Assembly (NCBI GenBank): GCA_910587485.1
Contig: CAJUKN010000011.1
Span: 1-64,000, forward strand
DNA length: 64,000 bases
Reading direction: 5' to 3'
From: an uncultured Lachnospira sp.
GTDB taxonomy: Bacteria; Bacillota; Clostridia; Lachnospirales; Lachnospiraceae
Below, one piece after another: positions 49,903-57,652 of this stretch. The position numbers and the translations under genes were made by a program. Each line of letters opens with the position of its first letter. Positions within the stretch are counted from its first letter, which is position 1. A model generated the notes under the pieces. It ran no database searches. It was given only the letters and a program-made list of their open reading frames with translations, and was not told the origin of the DNA.

Positions 49903-50916
49903 ATGGCAATATTGGTAACAGGCGGGGCAGGTTATATTGGAAGCCACACCGTAGTAGAATTACAAAATGAAGGATATGAGGTTGTTGTCATAGACAATCT
50001 TGTCAATTCATCAAAAGAATCTATAAAAAGAGTTGAGGCAATTACAGGAAAGTCTGTTAAATTTTATGAGGGCGATATTTCCGATGCCAAGCTTTTAGCC
50101 AAGATATTTAAGGAAGAAACGATTGATAGCTGTATTCATTTTGCTGGATTAAAAGCTGTGGGAGAATCTATTTCTAAACCGTTAGAATATTATTCTAACA
50201 ATATTTCAGGTTCTTTAGTTTTATTTGATGCTATGCGAAGAAATGATGTAAAAAATATTATTTTTTCATCTTCGGCAACAGTATATGGAGACCCAGCATT
50301 TGTGCCAATTACAGAAGATTGTCCGCTAGGAGAGATTACGAATCCATATGGACAGACAAAAGCAATGTTAGAGCAAATTCTTACTGATATATATAAGTCT
50401 GATAATACATGGAATGTCATTTTACTGCGCTACTTTAATCCAATTGGCGCACATAGCAGTGGGACTATCGGTGAAAATCCGAATGGTATACCAAATAATC
50501 TTATGCCATATATTACACAAGTGGCAGTAGGAAAACTTGAAAAGCTTGGTGTTTTTGGCAATGATTACAATACGCCAGACGGAACATGTATAAGAGATTA
50601 TATTCATGTGGTAGATTTAGCGCAGGGACATGTTAAGTCCGTAGCGAAACTAAGAGAAAATCCAGGCTTAAAGATATACAATCTTGGGACTGGAAAAGGC
50701 TCGTCAGTTCTTGATGTGGTTCATACCTTTATAGAAGCATCGGGCGTTGATATACCATATATTATTAAGCCAAGAAGAACAGGCGATGTTCCAGTGAACT
50801 ATTGTGATGCCACAAAAGCAAAGGAAGAACTTGGCTGGATAGCAAAAAAGAATTTATTTGATATGTGTGTGGATTCTTGGAGATGGCAAAAAAATAATCC
50901 AAATGGAATGGCATAA
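49903..50916 (+). CDS. galE: UDP-glucose 4-epimerase
   Basis: This 337-residue NAD-dependent SDR enzyme interconverts UDP-glucose and UDP-galactose, supplying galactose for surface glycans and the Leloir pathway. It has VTGGAGYIGSHTVVEL, SSSATVYG, the catalytic YGQTK, and NPIGAHSSGTIGENPNGIPNNLMP. I start at the ATG at 49903, giving the usual MAILVTGG; a TTG at 49882 is an alternative because the ribosome site AAAGGA is rather far away. It lies between a GT2 gene and glmM. Confidence 0.95.
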   Translation: MAILVTGGAGYIGSHTVVELQNEGYEVVVIDNLVNSSKESIKRVEAITGKSVKFYEGDISDAKLLAKIFKEETIDSCIHFAGLKAVGESISKPLEYYSNNISGSLVLFDAMRRNDVKNIIFSSSATVYGDPAFVPITEDCPLGEITNPYGQTKAMLEQILTDIYKSDNTWNVILLRYFNPIGAHSSGTIGENPNGIPNNLMPYITQVAVGKLEKLGVFGNDYNTPDGTCIRDYIHVVDLAQGHVKSVAKLRENPGLKIYNLGTGKGSSVLDVVHTFIEASGVDIPYIIKPRRTGDVPVNYCDATKAKEELGWIAKKNLFDMCVDSWRWQKNNPNGMA

Positions 50917-50940
50917 AATATATTAAAAACAGGAGTATGT

Positions 50941-52293
50941 ATGGGCAAGTATTTTGGTACAGATGGTTTTAGGGGAGAGGCTAATGTCAATCTTACAGTA
51001 GAACATGCGTTTAAAGTAGGAAGATTTTTAGGTTGGTTTTATGGCAAGAACCATAAAGGTGATAAAGTAAAGATTGTTATAGGAAAAGATACAAGAAGAA
51101 GCAGTTATATGTTTGAATACTCACTTGTTGCAGGACTTACTGCATCAGGAGCAGACGTCTATTTACTGCATGTAACCACAACGCCAAGTGTTTCTTATGT
51201 TGTGAGAACAGAAGATTTTGATTGCGGAATTATGATAAGTGCCAGTCACAATCCATTTTATGACAATGGTATTAAGCTAATCAATGACAAAGGCGAAAAG
51301 ATGAGGGAAGATGTTATTGATGAGATTGAAAAATATCTTGATGGAGAGATAGATGAATTGCCATTTGCAACAAAGGAAAATATTGGCTGCACCATTGACT
51401 ATACGGCTGGCAGAAATAGGTATATGGGCTATCTTATAAGTCTTGCTATCTACTCATTTAAAGGCATGAGAGTTGGTATTGATGCGGCGAATGGAAGTGC
51501 ATGGAATTTAGCCAAAAATGTTTTTGATGCACTGGGAGCAAAAACCTATGTTATTAATGCACAGCCTAATGGAATAAATATCAATGAAAATTGTGGTTCT
51601 ACACATATTGAAGGTTTGTGCGAGTTAGTAAAAAGAGAACATCTTGACATTGGCTTTGCGTTTGATGGTGATGCAGACCGATGTCTTTGTGTTGATGAAA
51701 AGGGGAATATTGTAACAGGCGACCATATTTTGTATATATATGGGGCTTATATGAAGGAGCGAGGCAAACTTTCAGATAATACAGTTGTTACAACAGTAAT
51801 GTCTAATTTTGGGCTGTATAAAGCATTTGAGGTAGCAGGCATTTGTTATGAAAAAACAGATGTTGGCGATAAATATGTCTATGAGTGCATGTCAAATCAT
51901 GGTTATCGGCTTGGCGGCGAACAATCTGGACATATTATTTTTAGTAAATATGCAACTACGGGTGATGGGATTATAACAGCACTCAAAATGATGGAGGTTA
52001 TGTTGGCAAAGAAAAAGACATTAAGCGAGCTAAAATCTCCAGTTGCTATTTTTCCACAGGTTCTTAAAAATATAAAAGTGACAGATAAAACAATGGCGCA
52101 AAATGATACAGATGTAAAGGCAGCAGTTGAAAAAGTTGCAGAAGCACTTGGTAATGATGGTAGGATTCTTGTTCGTGAAAGTGGAACAGAACCAGTTGTT
52201 CGTGTGATGGTTGAGGCTGGAAGTCAAGAACTATGTGTAAAGTATGTAGATGAAGTTATTGAAGTGATAAAGAGTAAAGGCTATGCCATATAA
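50941..52293 (+). CDS. glmM: Phosphoglucosamine mutase
   Basis: GlmM converts glucosamine 6-phosphate to glucosamine 1-phosphate on the path to UDP-GlcNAc. The 450-residue length is normal. It has the N-terminal MGKYFGTDGFRGEAN, the phosphoserine loop GIMISASHNPFYDNGIKL, the metal loop AFDGDADRCLCVD, the sugar loop GGEQSGHI and the phosphate-binding RESGTEPVVRVM near the end. The start follows AGGAGTATGT. It closes the glycan-precursor run and is followed by a terminator. Confidence 0.96.
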   Translation: MGKYFGTDGFRGEANVNLTVEHAFKVGRFLGWFYGKNHKGDKVKIVIGKDTRRSSYMFEYSLVAGLTASGADVYLLHVTTTPSVSYVVRTEDFDCGIMISASHNPFYDNGIKLINDKGEKMREDVIDEIEKYLDGEIDELPFATKENIGCTIDYTAGRNRYMGYLISLAIYSFKGMRVGIDAANGSAWNLAKNVFDALGAKTYVINAQPNGININENCGSTHIEGLCELVKREHLDIGFAFDGDADRCLCVDEKGNIVTGDHILYIYGAYMKERGKLSDNTVVTTVMSNFGLYKAFEVAGICYEKTDVGDKYVYECMSNHGYRLGGEQSGHIIFSKYATTGDGIITALKMMEVMLAKKKTLSELKSPVAIFPQVLKNIKVTDKTMAQNDTDVKAAVEKVAEALGNDGRILVRESGTEPVVRVMVEAGSQELCVKYVDEVIEVIKSKGYAI

Positions 52294-52311
52294 AAATCAG
52301 GTATAAATCGA

Positions 52312-52358
52312 AACCTCCTATAATAAGATTATAACAAGTCTTATTGTAGGGGGTTTTT
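52312..52358 (+). terminator. Terminator of glmM overlapping the next ribosome site
   Basis: AACCTCCTATAATAAGA and TCTTATTGTAGGGGGTT form a 17-bp stem with two mismatches, followed by TTTTT. The GGGGG of the 3' arm is also the only ribosome site for the ATG at 52359, so the same hairpin could both end glmM transcription and limit translation of the lipoprotein. Confidence 0.8.
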
Positions 52359-52778
52359 ATGCGAAAGAACAAAATTGATATTTTAGTATGTATATTTTTG
52401 ATATTTGTATGTTCTGTTTGCGGGTTATGGGGTTGTGGCAAAACCGAAACAGAAGTGACACAACTCGATTATACGGTTGTGGAAGATAAGGATATACCCC
52501 AAGAACTAAAGAATATCATTGATGAAAAAAAGGAAAGTACGATTAGGCTTACATATAATACAGATGAATATACATATGCAGTTGCAGGGTATGGAACAAT
52601 GGGAACAAGCGGATACAGTATTTGTGTAAACAGTGTGTCACTTGGTACAGATTCTATCTATGTAGACATCGATTTGTTAGGACCAAAACCTCAAGAACAG
52701 GTTACAAAAGTAAGTACAACACCTTATATTGTGTTAAAAATGGAAAAAAGAGATGAAACAGTGGTATTTAATATGTAG
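52359..52778 (+). CDS. PrcB-like lipoprotein
   Basis: This 139-residue exported protein has a lipoprotein signal (hydrophobic core, lipobox near LWGCGK). The mature part resembles the PrcB C-terminal family, with AGYGTMGTSGYSICVNSV, IYVDIDLLGPKP and TTPYIVLKMEKRD. In Treponema PrcB is a chaperone-like subunit of the dentilisin protease; here no such protease is adjacent, so the role is unknown. It starts directly after the glmM terminator, with the ribosome site inside the hairpin. Confidence 0.82.
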   Translation: MRKNKIDILVCIFLIFVCSVCGLWGCGKTETEVTQLDYTVVEDKDIPQELKNIIDEKKESTIRLTYNTDEYTYAVAGYGTMGTSGYSICVNSVSLGTDSIYVDIDLLGPKPQEQVTKVSTTPYIVLKMEKRDETVVFNM

Positions 52779-52792
52779 CGCAGCGCGCAGAA

Positions 52793-54403
52793 ATGGAGTT
52801 TAGTGTGATTATTAATAAAGGGTATATTCATGATAACGAATGTAAATGCAAAAATACCATACAGATAACATTAGATGATGATTTTAACGTGCCAGATAAT
52901 AAAGCGGATATTGAACATATTATAAGACAATGGGGAAATGCAAGAATTGACGAAGCAAAGGCTTTAGGCGAAAAAGCAGAAGTAAAAGGCTGCCTTGATT
53001 TTGCAATTCTTTATATGGGAAATGATGAAGATGGAGGCAGTATGCCTTTTAAAATGACAGGAGATATTGATATTGGTGAGGTAATTAATTTAAGCTGTGA
53101 TGTTGAAAATATCCCAATATATTGGGAAACGCATCTTGAAGACCTTACAGTAAAAGCAATTAACTCACGCAAAATCAATGTTAAAGCTATTATTTCTATA
53201 AAAATTGTGTGTGAAGATATAGAAGATTACAGTTTTGGTTATGAAGTATCAGAAGTTCAAGAAAACGAGTGTATTCAAGTGAAAAAGCAAAATCTTCAAT
53301 ATGCTGAACTGATGGTTAATATGAGAGATAATTTAAGAATCCGAGAGACTGTATCGCTTCCTCAAGGAAAACCAAACATAGGAAGTATTATGTGGGAAGA
53401 ATTATGGATACGAAGTTTTGACAGTAAAGCTGTAGAAGATGGCATGGAAATTAATATCGAGTTAGGCTATTTTATTATTTATGTGCCAGAAAACAGTGAT
53501 ATTGGGACAGCATGGTATGATTCCACTGCTAATTTTAATGGAAAATTAGATATCAGCGGCTGTAATATGGATATGATACATTTTGTCAATTATTCGATGA
53601 CGAGCTGTGGCATAGAGGCAAAACCAAACTATGACGGAGAGCTTCGAGACTTGAATCTTGAGATGGTGCTTGAAATGAATGTAAAATGTTATCAGGAAAG
53701 AACACAACAGATTATTGATGATATTTATTCGCCTGTAAAGCATATTGAAATCAATAGTACTCCTGTATCAATTAAAAATTTGATTGCAAGGAACAATTCA
53801 AGATGTCAGATTAATGAGCGTGTAAAAACGGATAAATATGGTTCTATTTTGCAGATAATTAGTTGTAATGGTGTTGCACATATTGATGATATACAGGTGG
53901 AAAAAGATGGACTACAGGTAGAAGGTGTAGTTATTGTAAATACTTTTTATGTATCAGAAAGTGATTCCAATCCATTAGGCAGCTTTTCAATACCAATCCC
54001 ATTTTCGCATAAGGTGCAATTAAAAACAACAGAAGATATGGAATACTATATGCAAAGCTGTGTAGAACATGTTGGAATTGTGATGACAGGAAGTCAAGAA
54101 CTTGAAGTAAAGGGCAATGTAGTAATTGATGTTATATGCTTTAATGTTGTTCATGTCAATGTTGTTCAAGAATGTGAAGCAAACGAAGGTGATGAAAATA
54201 TGTATTTGAATTTGCCAACGATGGTAGGGTATATATCTGATGGAAAAAATTCACTGTGGGATATTGCCAAAAAATATAATACAACAGTTGATTCAATAAA
54301 GAAGGATAATAAAGGGATTCCAGAGCTTGCCGATGCAGATTATAAAATAAAGGCAGGAGAAAAACTGTTGTTGATGAAAGAGCTTAGTATGAAAGAAGCA
54401 TAA
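52793..54403 (+). CDS. SPOCS (DUF3794) and LysM-domain protein, SipL-like
   Basis: This 536-residue protein has repeated DUF3794/SPOCS units and a C-terminal LysM domain (SDGKNSLWDIAKKYNTTVDS, ending IKAGEKLLLMKE). The N-terminal ITLDDDFNVPDNKADIEHI is typical. SipL, the C. difficile relative, docks onto the spore coat basement protein SpoIVA. No signal peptide is seen, consistent with a mother-cell location. The ATG at 52793 lacks a ribosome site, whereas GTG at 52805 follows ATGGAG at good spacing, so translation may start there. It is 15 bp after the lipoprotein gene. Confidence 0.88.
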   Translation: MEFSVIINKGYIHDNECKCKNTIQITLDDDFNVPDNKADIEHIIRQWGNARIDEAKALGEKAEVKGCLDFAILYMGNDEDGGSMPFKMTGDIDIGEVINLSCDVENIPIYWETHLEDLTVKAINSRKINVKAIISIKIVCEDIEDYSFGYEVSEVQENECIQVKKQNLQYAELMVNMRDNLRIRETVSLPQGKPNIGSIMWEELWIRSFDSKAVEDGMEINIELGYFIIYVPENSDIGTAWYDSTANFNGKLDISGCNMDMIHFVNYSMTSCGIEAKPNYDGELRDLNLEMVLEMNVKCYQERTQQIIDDIYSPVKHIEINSTPVSIKNLIARNNSRCQINERVKTDKYGSILQIISCNGVAHIDDIQVEKDGLQVEGVVIVNTFYVSESDSNPLGSFSIPIPFSHKVQLKTTEDMEYYMQSCVEHVGIVMTGSQELEVKGNVVIDVICFNVVHVNVVQECEANEGDENMYLNLPTMVGYISDGKNSLWDIAKKYNTTVDSIKKDNKGIPELADADYKIKAGEKLLLMKELSMKEA

Positions 54404-54438
54404 GTATAAAAAAATATTTTCACAAATAAAATATAATA

Positions 54439-54476
54439 AAAAAATCCTTGTTATTTCTTGACAAGGATTTTTTTGT
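54439..54476 (+). terminator. Terminator of the SPOCS-LysM gene
   Basis: AAAATCCTTG and CAAGGATTTT form a 10-bp stem, followed by TTTTG. The 3' arm overlaps the -35 of the MarR promoter. Confidence 0.8.
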
Positions 54477-54486
54477 ATTCTATAAT
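54458..54486 (+). promoter_or_regulatory. Consensus promoter of the MarR operon
   Basis: TTGACA at 54458-54463, a 17-bp spacer and TATAAT at 54481-54486 match the sigma-A consensus fully. The -35 lies in the terminator stem of the upstream gene. Confidence 0.85.
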
Positions 54487-54528
54487 AAGATATCTAACAA
54501 TAAAATATCTAATAATAAGATATCTAAA
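54484..54528 (+). promoter_or_regulatory. Three tandem 15-bp repeats, probable MarR operator
   Basis: AATAAGATATCTAAC, AATAAAATATCTAAT and AATAAGATATCTAAA follow one another exactly. The palindromic centre AGATATCT is intact in units 1 and 3, and the array begins inside the -10. An autoregulatory site for the MarR protein is likely. Confidence 0.7.
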
Positions 54529-54555
54529 TATAAATTTAAAGGAAAAAGAAAAAAT

Positions 54556-54993
54556 ATGAAAGAGTCATTACACTATTTACTTATGGCAGATTATTTATTA
54601 TTTCAAAAATCTTTGCTTGCAAGTATTAAAGATATAAATTTAACATCTGGACAACCAAAGATTCTTGATTATTTATTATTTCATGATGGTGCTGTTCAAA
54701 AAGAAATTGCTGAAGCTTGCCATATTGAACCAGCTACTATTACATCCGTTTTGCTTGGAATGGAGAATAAAGGTTTGATAATACGAAAGAATATCAATGG
54801 TAATCGACGTTGTTTATATGTATATTTGACCGATAAGGGGAAGGCGCTTGCAGAAAAAGTTGAATTAAGCTTTGATATAATTGAAGAAAAAGCACTTTTA
54901 GACTTTAGTGATGATGAGAAAAAAATGCTTACTATTTTTCTAACTAAAATGAACAACAATTTACTTGAAAAAGGAGTTATTGGTGATGAGTAA
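54556..54993 (+). CDS. MarR-family transcriptional regulator
   Basis: This 145-residue protein has the MarR winged-helix fold: an N-terminal helix (LHYLLMADYLLFQKSLL), the DNA-binding helix region QKEIAEACHIEPATITSVLLGMENKGLIIR, the wing NGNRRCLYVYLTDKGK, and a C-terminal dimer helix. The frame extends upstream to 54448 but crosses the promoter, so the ATG at 54556 is the sensible start. It overlaps the downstream membrane gene by 8 bp. The ligand is unknown. Confidence 0.9.
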   Translation: MKESLHYLLMADYLLFQKSLLASIKDINLTSGQPKILDYLLFHDGAVQKEIAEACHIEPATITSVLLGMENKGLIIRKNINGNRRCLYVYLTDKGKALAEKVELSFDIIEEKALLDFSDDEKKMLTIFLTKMNNNLLEKGVIGDE

Positions 54994-55633
54994 AACTGAA
55001 ATTGCAAAACGATATGTTTTATTTATGATAAGTTTATTTTTTTCGGCGTTAGGTGTTGCCTTTACCAAACATGGTGAATTGGGTGTATCACCTATTTCTT
55101 CTGTGGCAAATGTTATGAGTTATAAGTTTGATTTTTTCTCTTTGGGAACATGGCTTATTATTTGGAATTGTTTTTTGATAATTGGACAGATTGTCATACT
55201 TCGCAAAAATTTTCAATTAATACAGTTATTACAAATTCCTTTGTCTTTTTTATTTGGTTGGTTTACTGATTTGGGAATGTGGATTGTATCATTTATTTCT
55301 GCAAATACATATCCTATGTGTATTGTTATGGTAATTGCTGGAATTGTGATTCTTGGCTTTGGAATTTCACTTTCTATTATTGCAAATGTTATTATGAACT
55401 CAGGTGAAGCATTTGTAAAAGCAATTTCCGATATATTCCATAAAAAATTTGGAAATGTAAAAATTGTATTTGATATTTTTTGTGTTATCATGTCTATTAT
55501 TTTATCTCTATTATTTTTTGATTTTACTATTGTGGGAATAAGAGAAGGAACAATTATTTCAGCTCTGTTGACAGGTGTTGTTGTAAAATTTTTTAACGAT
55601 AAATTAAAAGAACCTTTAAATAAAATTTTATAA
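54986..55633 (+). CDS. YczE/YitT-like integral membrane protein
   Basis: This 215-residue protein has five to six membrane helices and features of the YczE/YyaS group: KRYVLFMISLFFSALGVAFT, the conserved GELGVSPISSVANVMS, and FLFGWFTDLGMWIV. The ATG at 54986 follows AAGGAG and overlaps the MarR gene end, so it is translated with it. These proteins are uncharacterised membrane proteins, sometimes linked to transport. Regulation by the MarR protein through the shared promoter is likely. Confidence 0.85.
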   Translation: MSKTEIAKRYVLFMISLFFSALGVAFTKHGELGVSPISSVANVMSYKFDFFSLGTWLIIWNCFLIIGQIVILRKNFQLIQLLQIPLSFLFGWFTDLGMWIVSFISANTYPMCIVMVIAGIVILGFGISLSIIANVIMNSGEAFVKAISDIFHKKFGNVKIVFDIFCVIMSIILSLLFFDFTIVGIREGTIISALLTGVVVKFFNDKLKEPLNKIL

Positions 55634-55668
55634 GGCAATTCCTTCGCTTTTAAACGAGAGAATTGCCT
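55633..55668. terminator. Terminator between the YczE-like gene and the convergent gene
   Basis: AGGCAATTC and GAATTGCCT form a 9-bp stem, with CG pairs in the loop region. It is 3' of the MarR operon; the reverse-strand gene 55790-56413 also points at it. Confidence 0.55.
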
Positions 55669-55789
55669 CATATTATAAGAAAATTCAACTTACCAGCAAG
55701 TTTAGTCTGTGAACTTGCAAGAGTTGTTTATAACTCTTTTTTTGGATAGTTGACAGTCCATTTACGAGGATTGGACTAGCTTTTAAAAA

Positions 55790-56413
55790 TTATTTACCAA
55801 GAATATCTGATGTTCTTGCAGAAGAACCATTGTCCTCAAACCACTTATCAAACTTATCCATCGTAGCTGAATATGTATCAGAAGAGATACCAGGAAGGTC
55901 TTTTCCCCAAGCTTTTGTTGCCTGTTTAAATCCCTTCTCAACAGCAGAAACCATTTTTTTCATCTTTTCTTCGTCGCCGCCAGAAAGTGCAATAGCAAAA
56001 TCAACTAAACGGTCTGAAGTTTGATTAACACCCCAATAACCATTTTCGCCAATATCTTCCTTAGCTTGTGCAATGGTTGCTGCATCAGCAGTAAAGTTGC
56101 CATTTGCCAAAGCTTTCCACATATCATCTGCGTTGCCGATTGTCACACCCTGTTTTTGGAACATTTTAGTTACTAATGACTGCATTTGTTCCAATCTTGC
56201 TTGCGTGTCTGCCTTCATCTTAGCAACTACATTTGATGATGTTTTTGAGTAAGCTTTTTCTGCTTTAGCAGTTGTCTTAGAAGCTTCGTAAGTAGCTCCT
56301 TCTTCAACAGTGTCCTTTTTTTTGGCTTCGTTTGTGCTATTCGCTTTAGAATTACTAGCAGAGCTAGAATAATCTGTATAAGAATAGCGATTATCAACAC
56401 CATATAAACTCAT
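55790..56413 (-). CDS. Hypothetical 207-residue protein
   Basis: I do not recognise this family. The first 60 residues are Ser/Lys/Asn-rich and probably disordered (SSSASNSKANSTNEAKKK). The rest is helical, with KMKADTQARLEQMQSLVTKMF as a likely coiled coil, and YWGVNQTSDRLVDFAIALSGGDEEKMKKMVSAVEKGFK near the middle. No signal or membrane segment is seen. It has the general look of conserved Clostridia proteins encoded near motility genes, but none is present here. The start has AAGGAGG upstream. Confidence 0.7.
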   Translation of the reverse strand: MSLYGVDNRYSYTDYSSSASNSKANSTNEAKKKDTVEEGATYEASKTTAKAEKAYSKTSSNVVAKMKADTQARLEQMQSLVTKMFQKQGVTIGNADDMWKALANGNFTADAATIAQAKEDIGENGYWGVNQTSDRLVDFAIALSGGDEEKMKKMVSAVEKGFKQATKAWGKDLPGISSDTYSATMDKFDKWFEDNGSSARTSDILGK

Positions 56414-56682
56414 AGAATGCCTCCTTGCCGCGTAAAAACGCTTAAAAATTTTTCATAGCATATCCTCCATGATACACTACTATTTTTTATATCGGAAGAA
56501 CGATTCCCATTTTTAACCTTTTTATAGCTAAATCTATTATGAATGAAACTGGATAAGGAGAAAACTCCAAAATTATGTTTAAAATTTATGATATTATCCA
56601 TAGAATTAGGGAGCATCGGATTATGTCAGCCATAATCCCAGTCTATAACCGGACTGATAGAAAAGCTTTCTGGAAATATATA

Positions 56683-57096
56683 TTACATGATGTTCAAAAG
56701 GACTTCCGTTGGGGTAAGCGCAGGAATACCAAAGCTTTCAAAATCTCTTTTGTTACGGGTGACAATATAATCACAATGTATAGATTTGGCACAAGTAGCA
56801 ACAAGACAATCCTCGAAATCCTTTGCCCTTTTCTGAAATGCAATAAGAATATCATTGTTAGTAACACTACATACTTTGGCAATCTCCAAAAGTTTTCCGA
56901 CTGCCTTATATGCCATATCAGTGCTATGGGTATATTTTCTTACAAGATAGTAGATGTCGGTAACAGAAGATGCTGGTACAAAACCGTCTATTTTGTGTTC
57001 TTCACAAAGCTTCAGAACCTTGTAAGAATCCTCTATAAAAGGCTCTCTTTCCAATAATACATCAATGATTACATTCGTATCACACATTATTTTCAT
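56683..57096 (-). CDS. PIN-domain (VapC-like) toxin
   Basis: This 137-residue ribonuclease-type toxin has the PIN fold: the first aspartate in IMCDTNVIIDVLL, central acidic residues near SSVTDIYYLVRK and KDFEDCLVATCAKSI, and a final HCDYIVTRNKRDFESF. All acidic positions appear present, so it should be active as an RNase. It overlaps the antitoxin gene by 17 bp and is translated with it. It is the full-length counterpart of the deleted copy at 27791. Confidence 0.88.
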   Translation of the reverse strand: MKIMCDTNVIIDVLLEREPFIEDSYKVLKLCEEHKIDGFVPASSVTDIYYLVRKYTHSTDMAYKAVGKLLEIAKVCSVTNNDILIAFQKRAKDFEDCLVATCAKSIHCDYIVTRNKRDFESFGIPALTPTEVLLNIM

Positions 57097-57307
57097 ATTT
57101 TAACAGACGCTCCTCTCGCAAAGAATCCATATCTATATCAGAAGAAATACCACTAAGCATTCCGCGCAAGGAATCCACCGCAGAAATTTGGGGATTTATA
57201 ACTTTAGCAACCGTTTTTCCATTACGAGTAATAAAGATATCTTCCTCGGCAATTAATTCAAGGTACTTTCCGAAATTAGCTTTAAATTCTGTCGCTGTAA
57301 CAACCAT
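57080..57307 (-). CDS. Phd/YefM-family antitoxin
   Basis: This 75-residue protein has the antitoxin N-terminal DNA-binding part, TATEFKANFGKYLELIAEEDIFITRNGKTVAKV, followed by a short toxin-binding tail ending in SLREERLLKYENN. It precedes the PIN toxin on the same strand with a 17-bp overlap, so the two form one operon and the antitoxin is probably autoregulatory. The start follows AGGAGGATTTATCC. It is of a different type from the antitoxin at 27571. Confidence 0.88.
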   Translation of the reverse strand: MVVTATEFKANFGKYLELIAEEDIFITRNGKTVAKVINPQISAVDSLRGMLSGISSDIDMDSLREERLLKYENNV

Positions 57308-57652
57308 GGATAAATCCTCCTTTTGTTTAGGTTATTCTAATTATATGCGATTTTTTTAAAAAAATCAATAAAACCATGCGAAACAGGAAGAAATAATATT
57401 AAAAATCGCTCAATATGAAAGAAAAATATTATTGTTTTTCTGTATATTTTTATCCCTATCTGGTTTAACCCATAATTAAAAAATAAAAAGGTTAAAAAAT
57501 TGTTATAAAAAATTAAACAGAGCTATCATAACGCAAATCCCCCACTTATGTCTTGTGACATTGAAGTGGAGGATTGTTTAATAAGGTTAAATCATATATT
57601 GAACAGTTGAGCTTTTATGTAATAGTCCCATTTTAAATTTATTGACGAAAAA
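57308..57652. other. Intergenic region between the PIN/Phd pair and hydA
   Basis: AT-rich sequence with no gene. The only clear structure is the 57536-57575 hairpin. Confidence 0.5.
57536..57575 (-). terminator. Terminator of the hydrogenase operon
   Basis: AATCCCCCACTTATGTC and GACATTGAAGTGGAGGATT form a roughly 17-bp stem with a TTGT loop and a few mismatches. It is 78 bp downstream of the hydrogenase stop. The U-tract is weak. Confidence 0.6.

Noticed and set aside
56575..56682. Adjacent hairpins (GGATTATG/CATAATCC and CAGTC/GACTG)
   Set aside because: Probably a terminator downstream of the PIN toxin gene, but no T-run supports it, so I did not list it.
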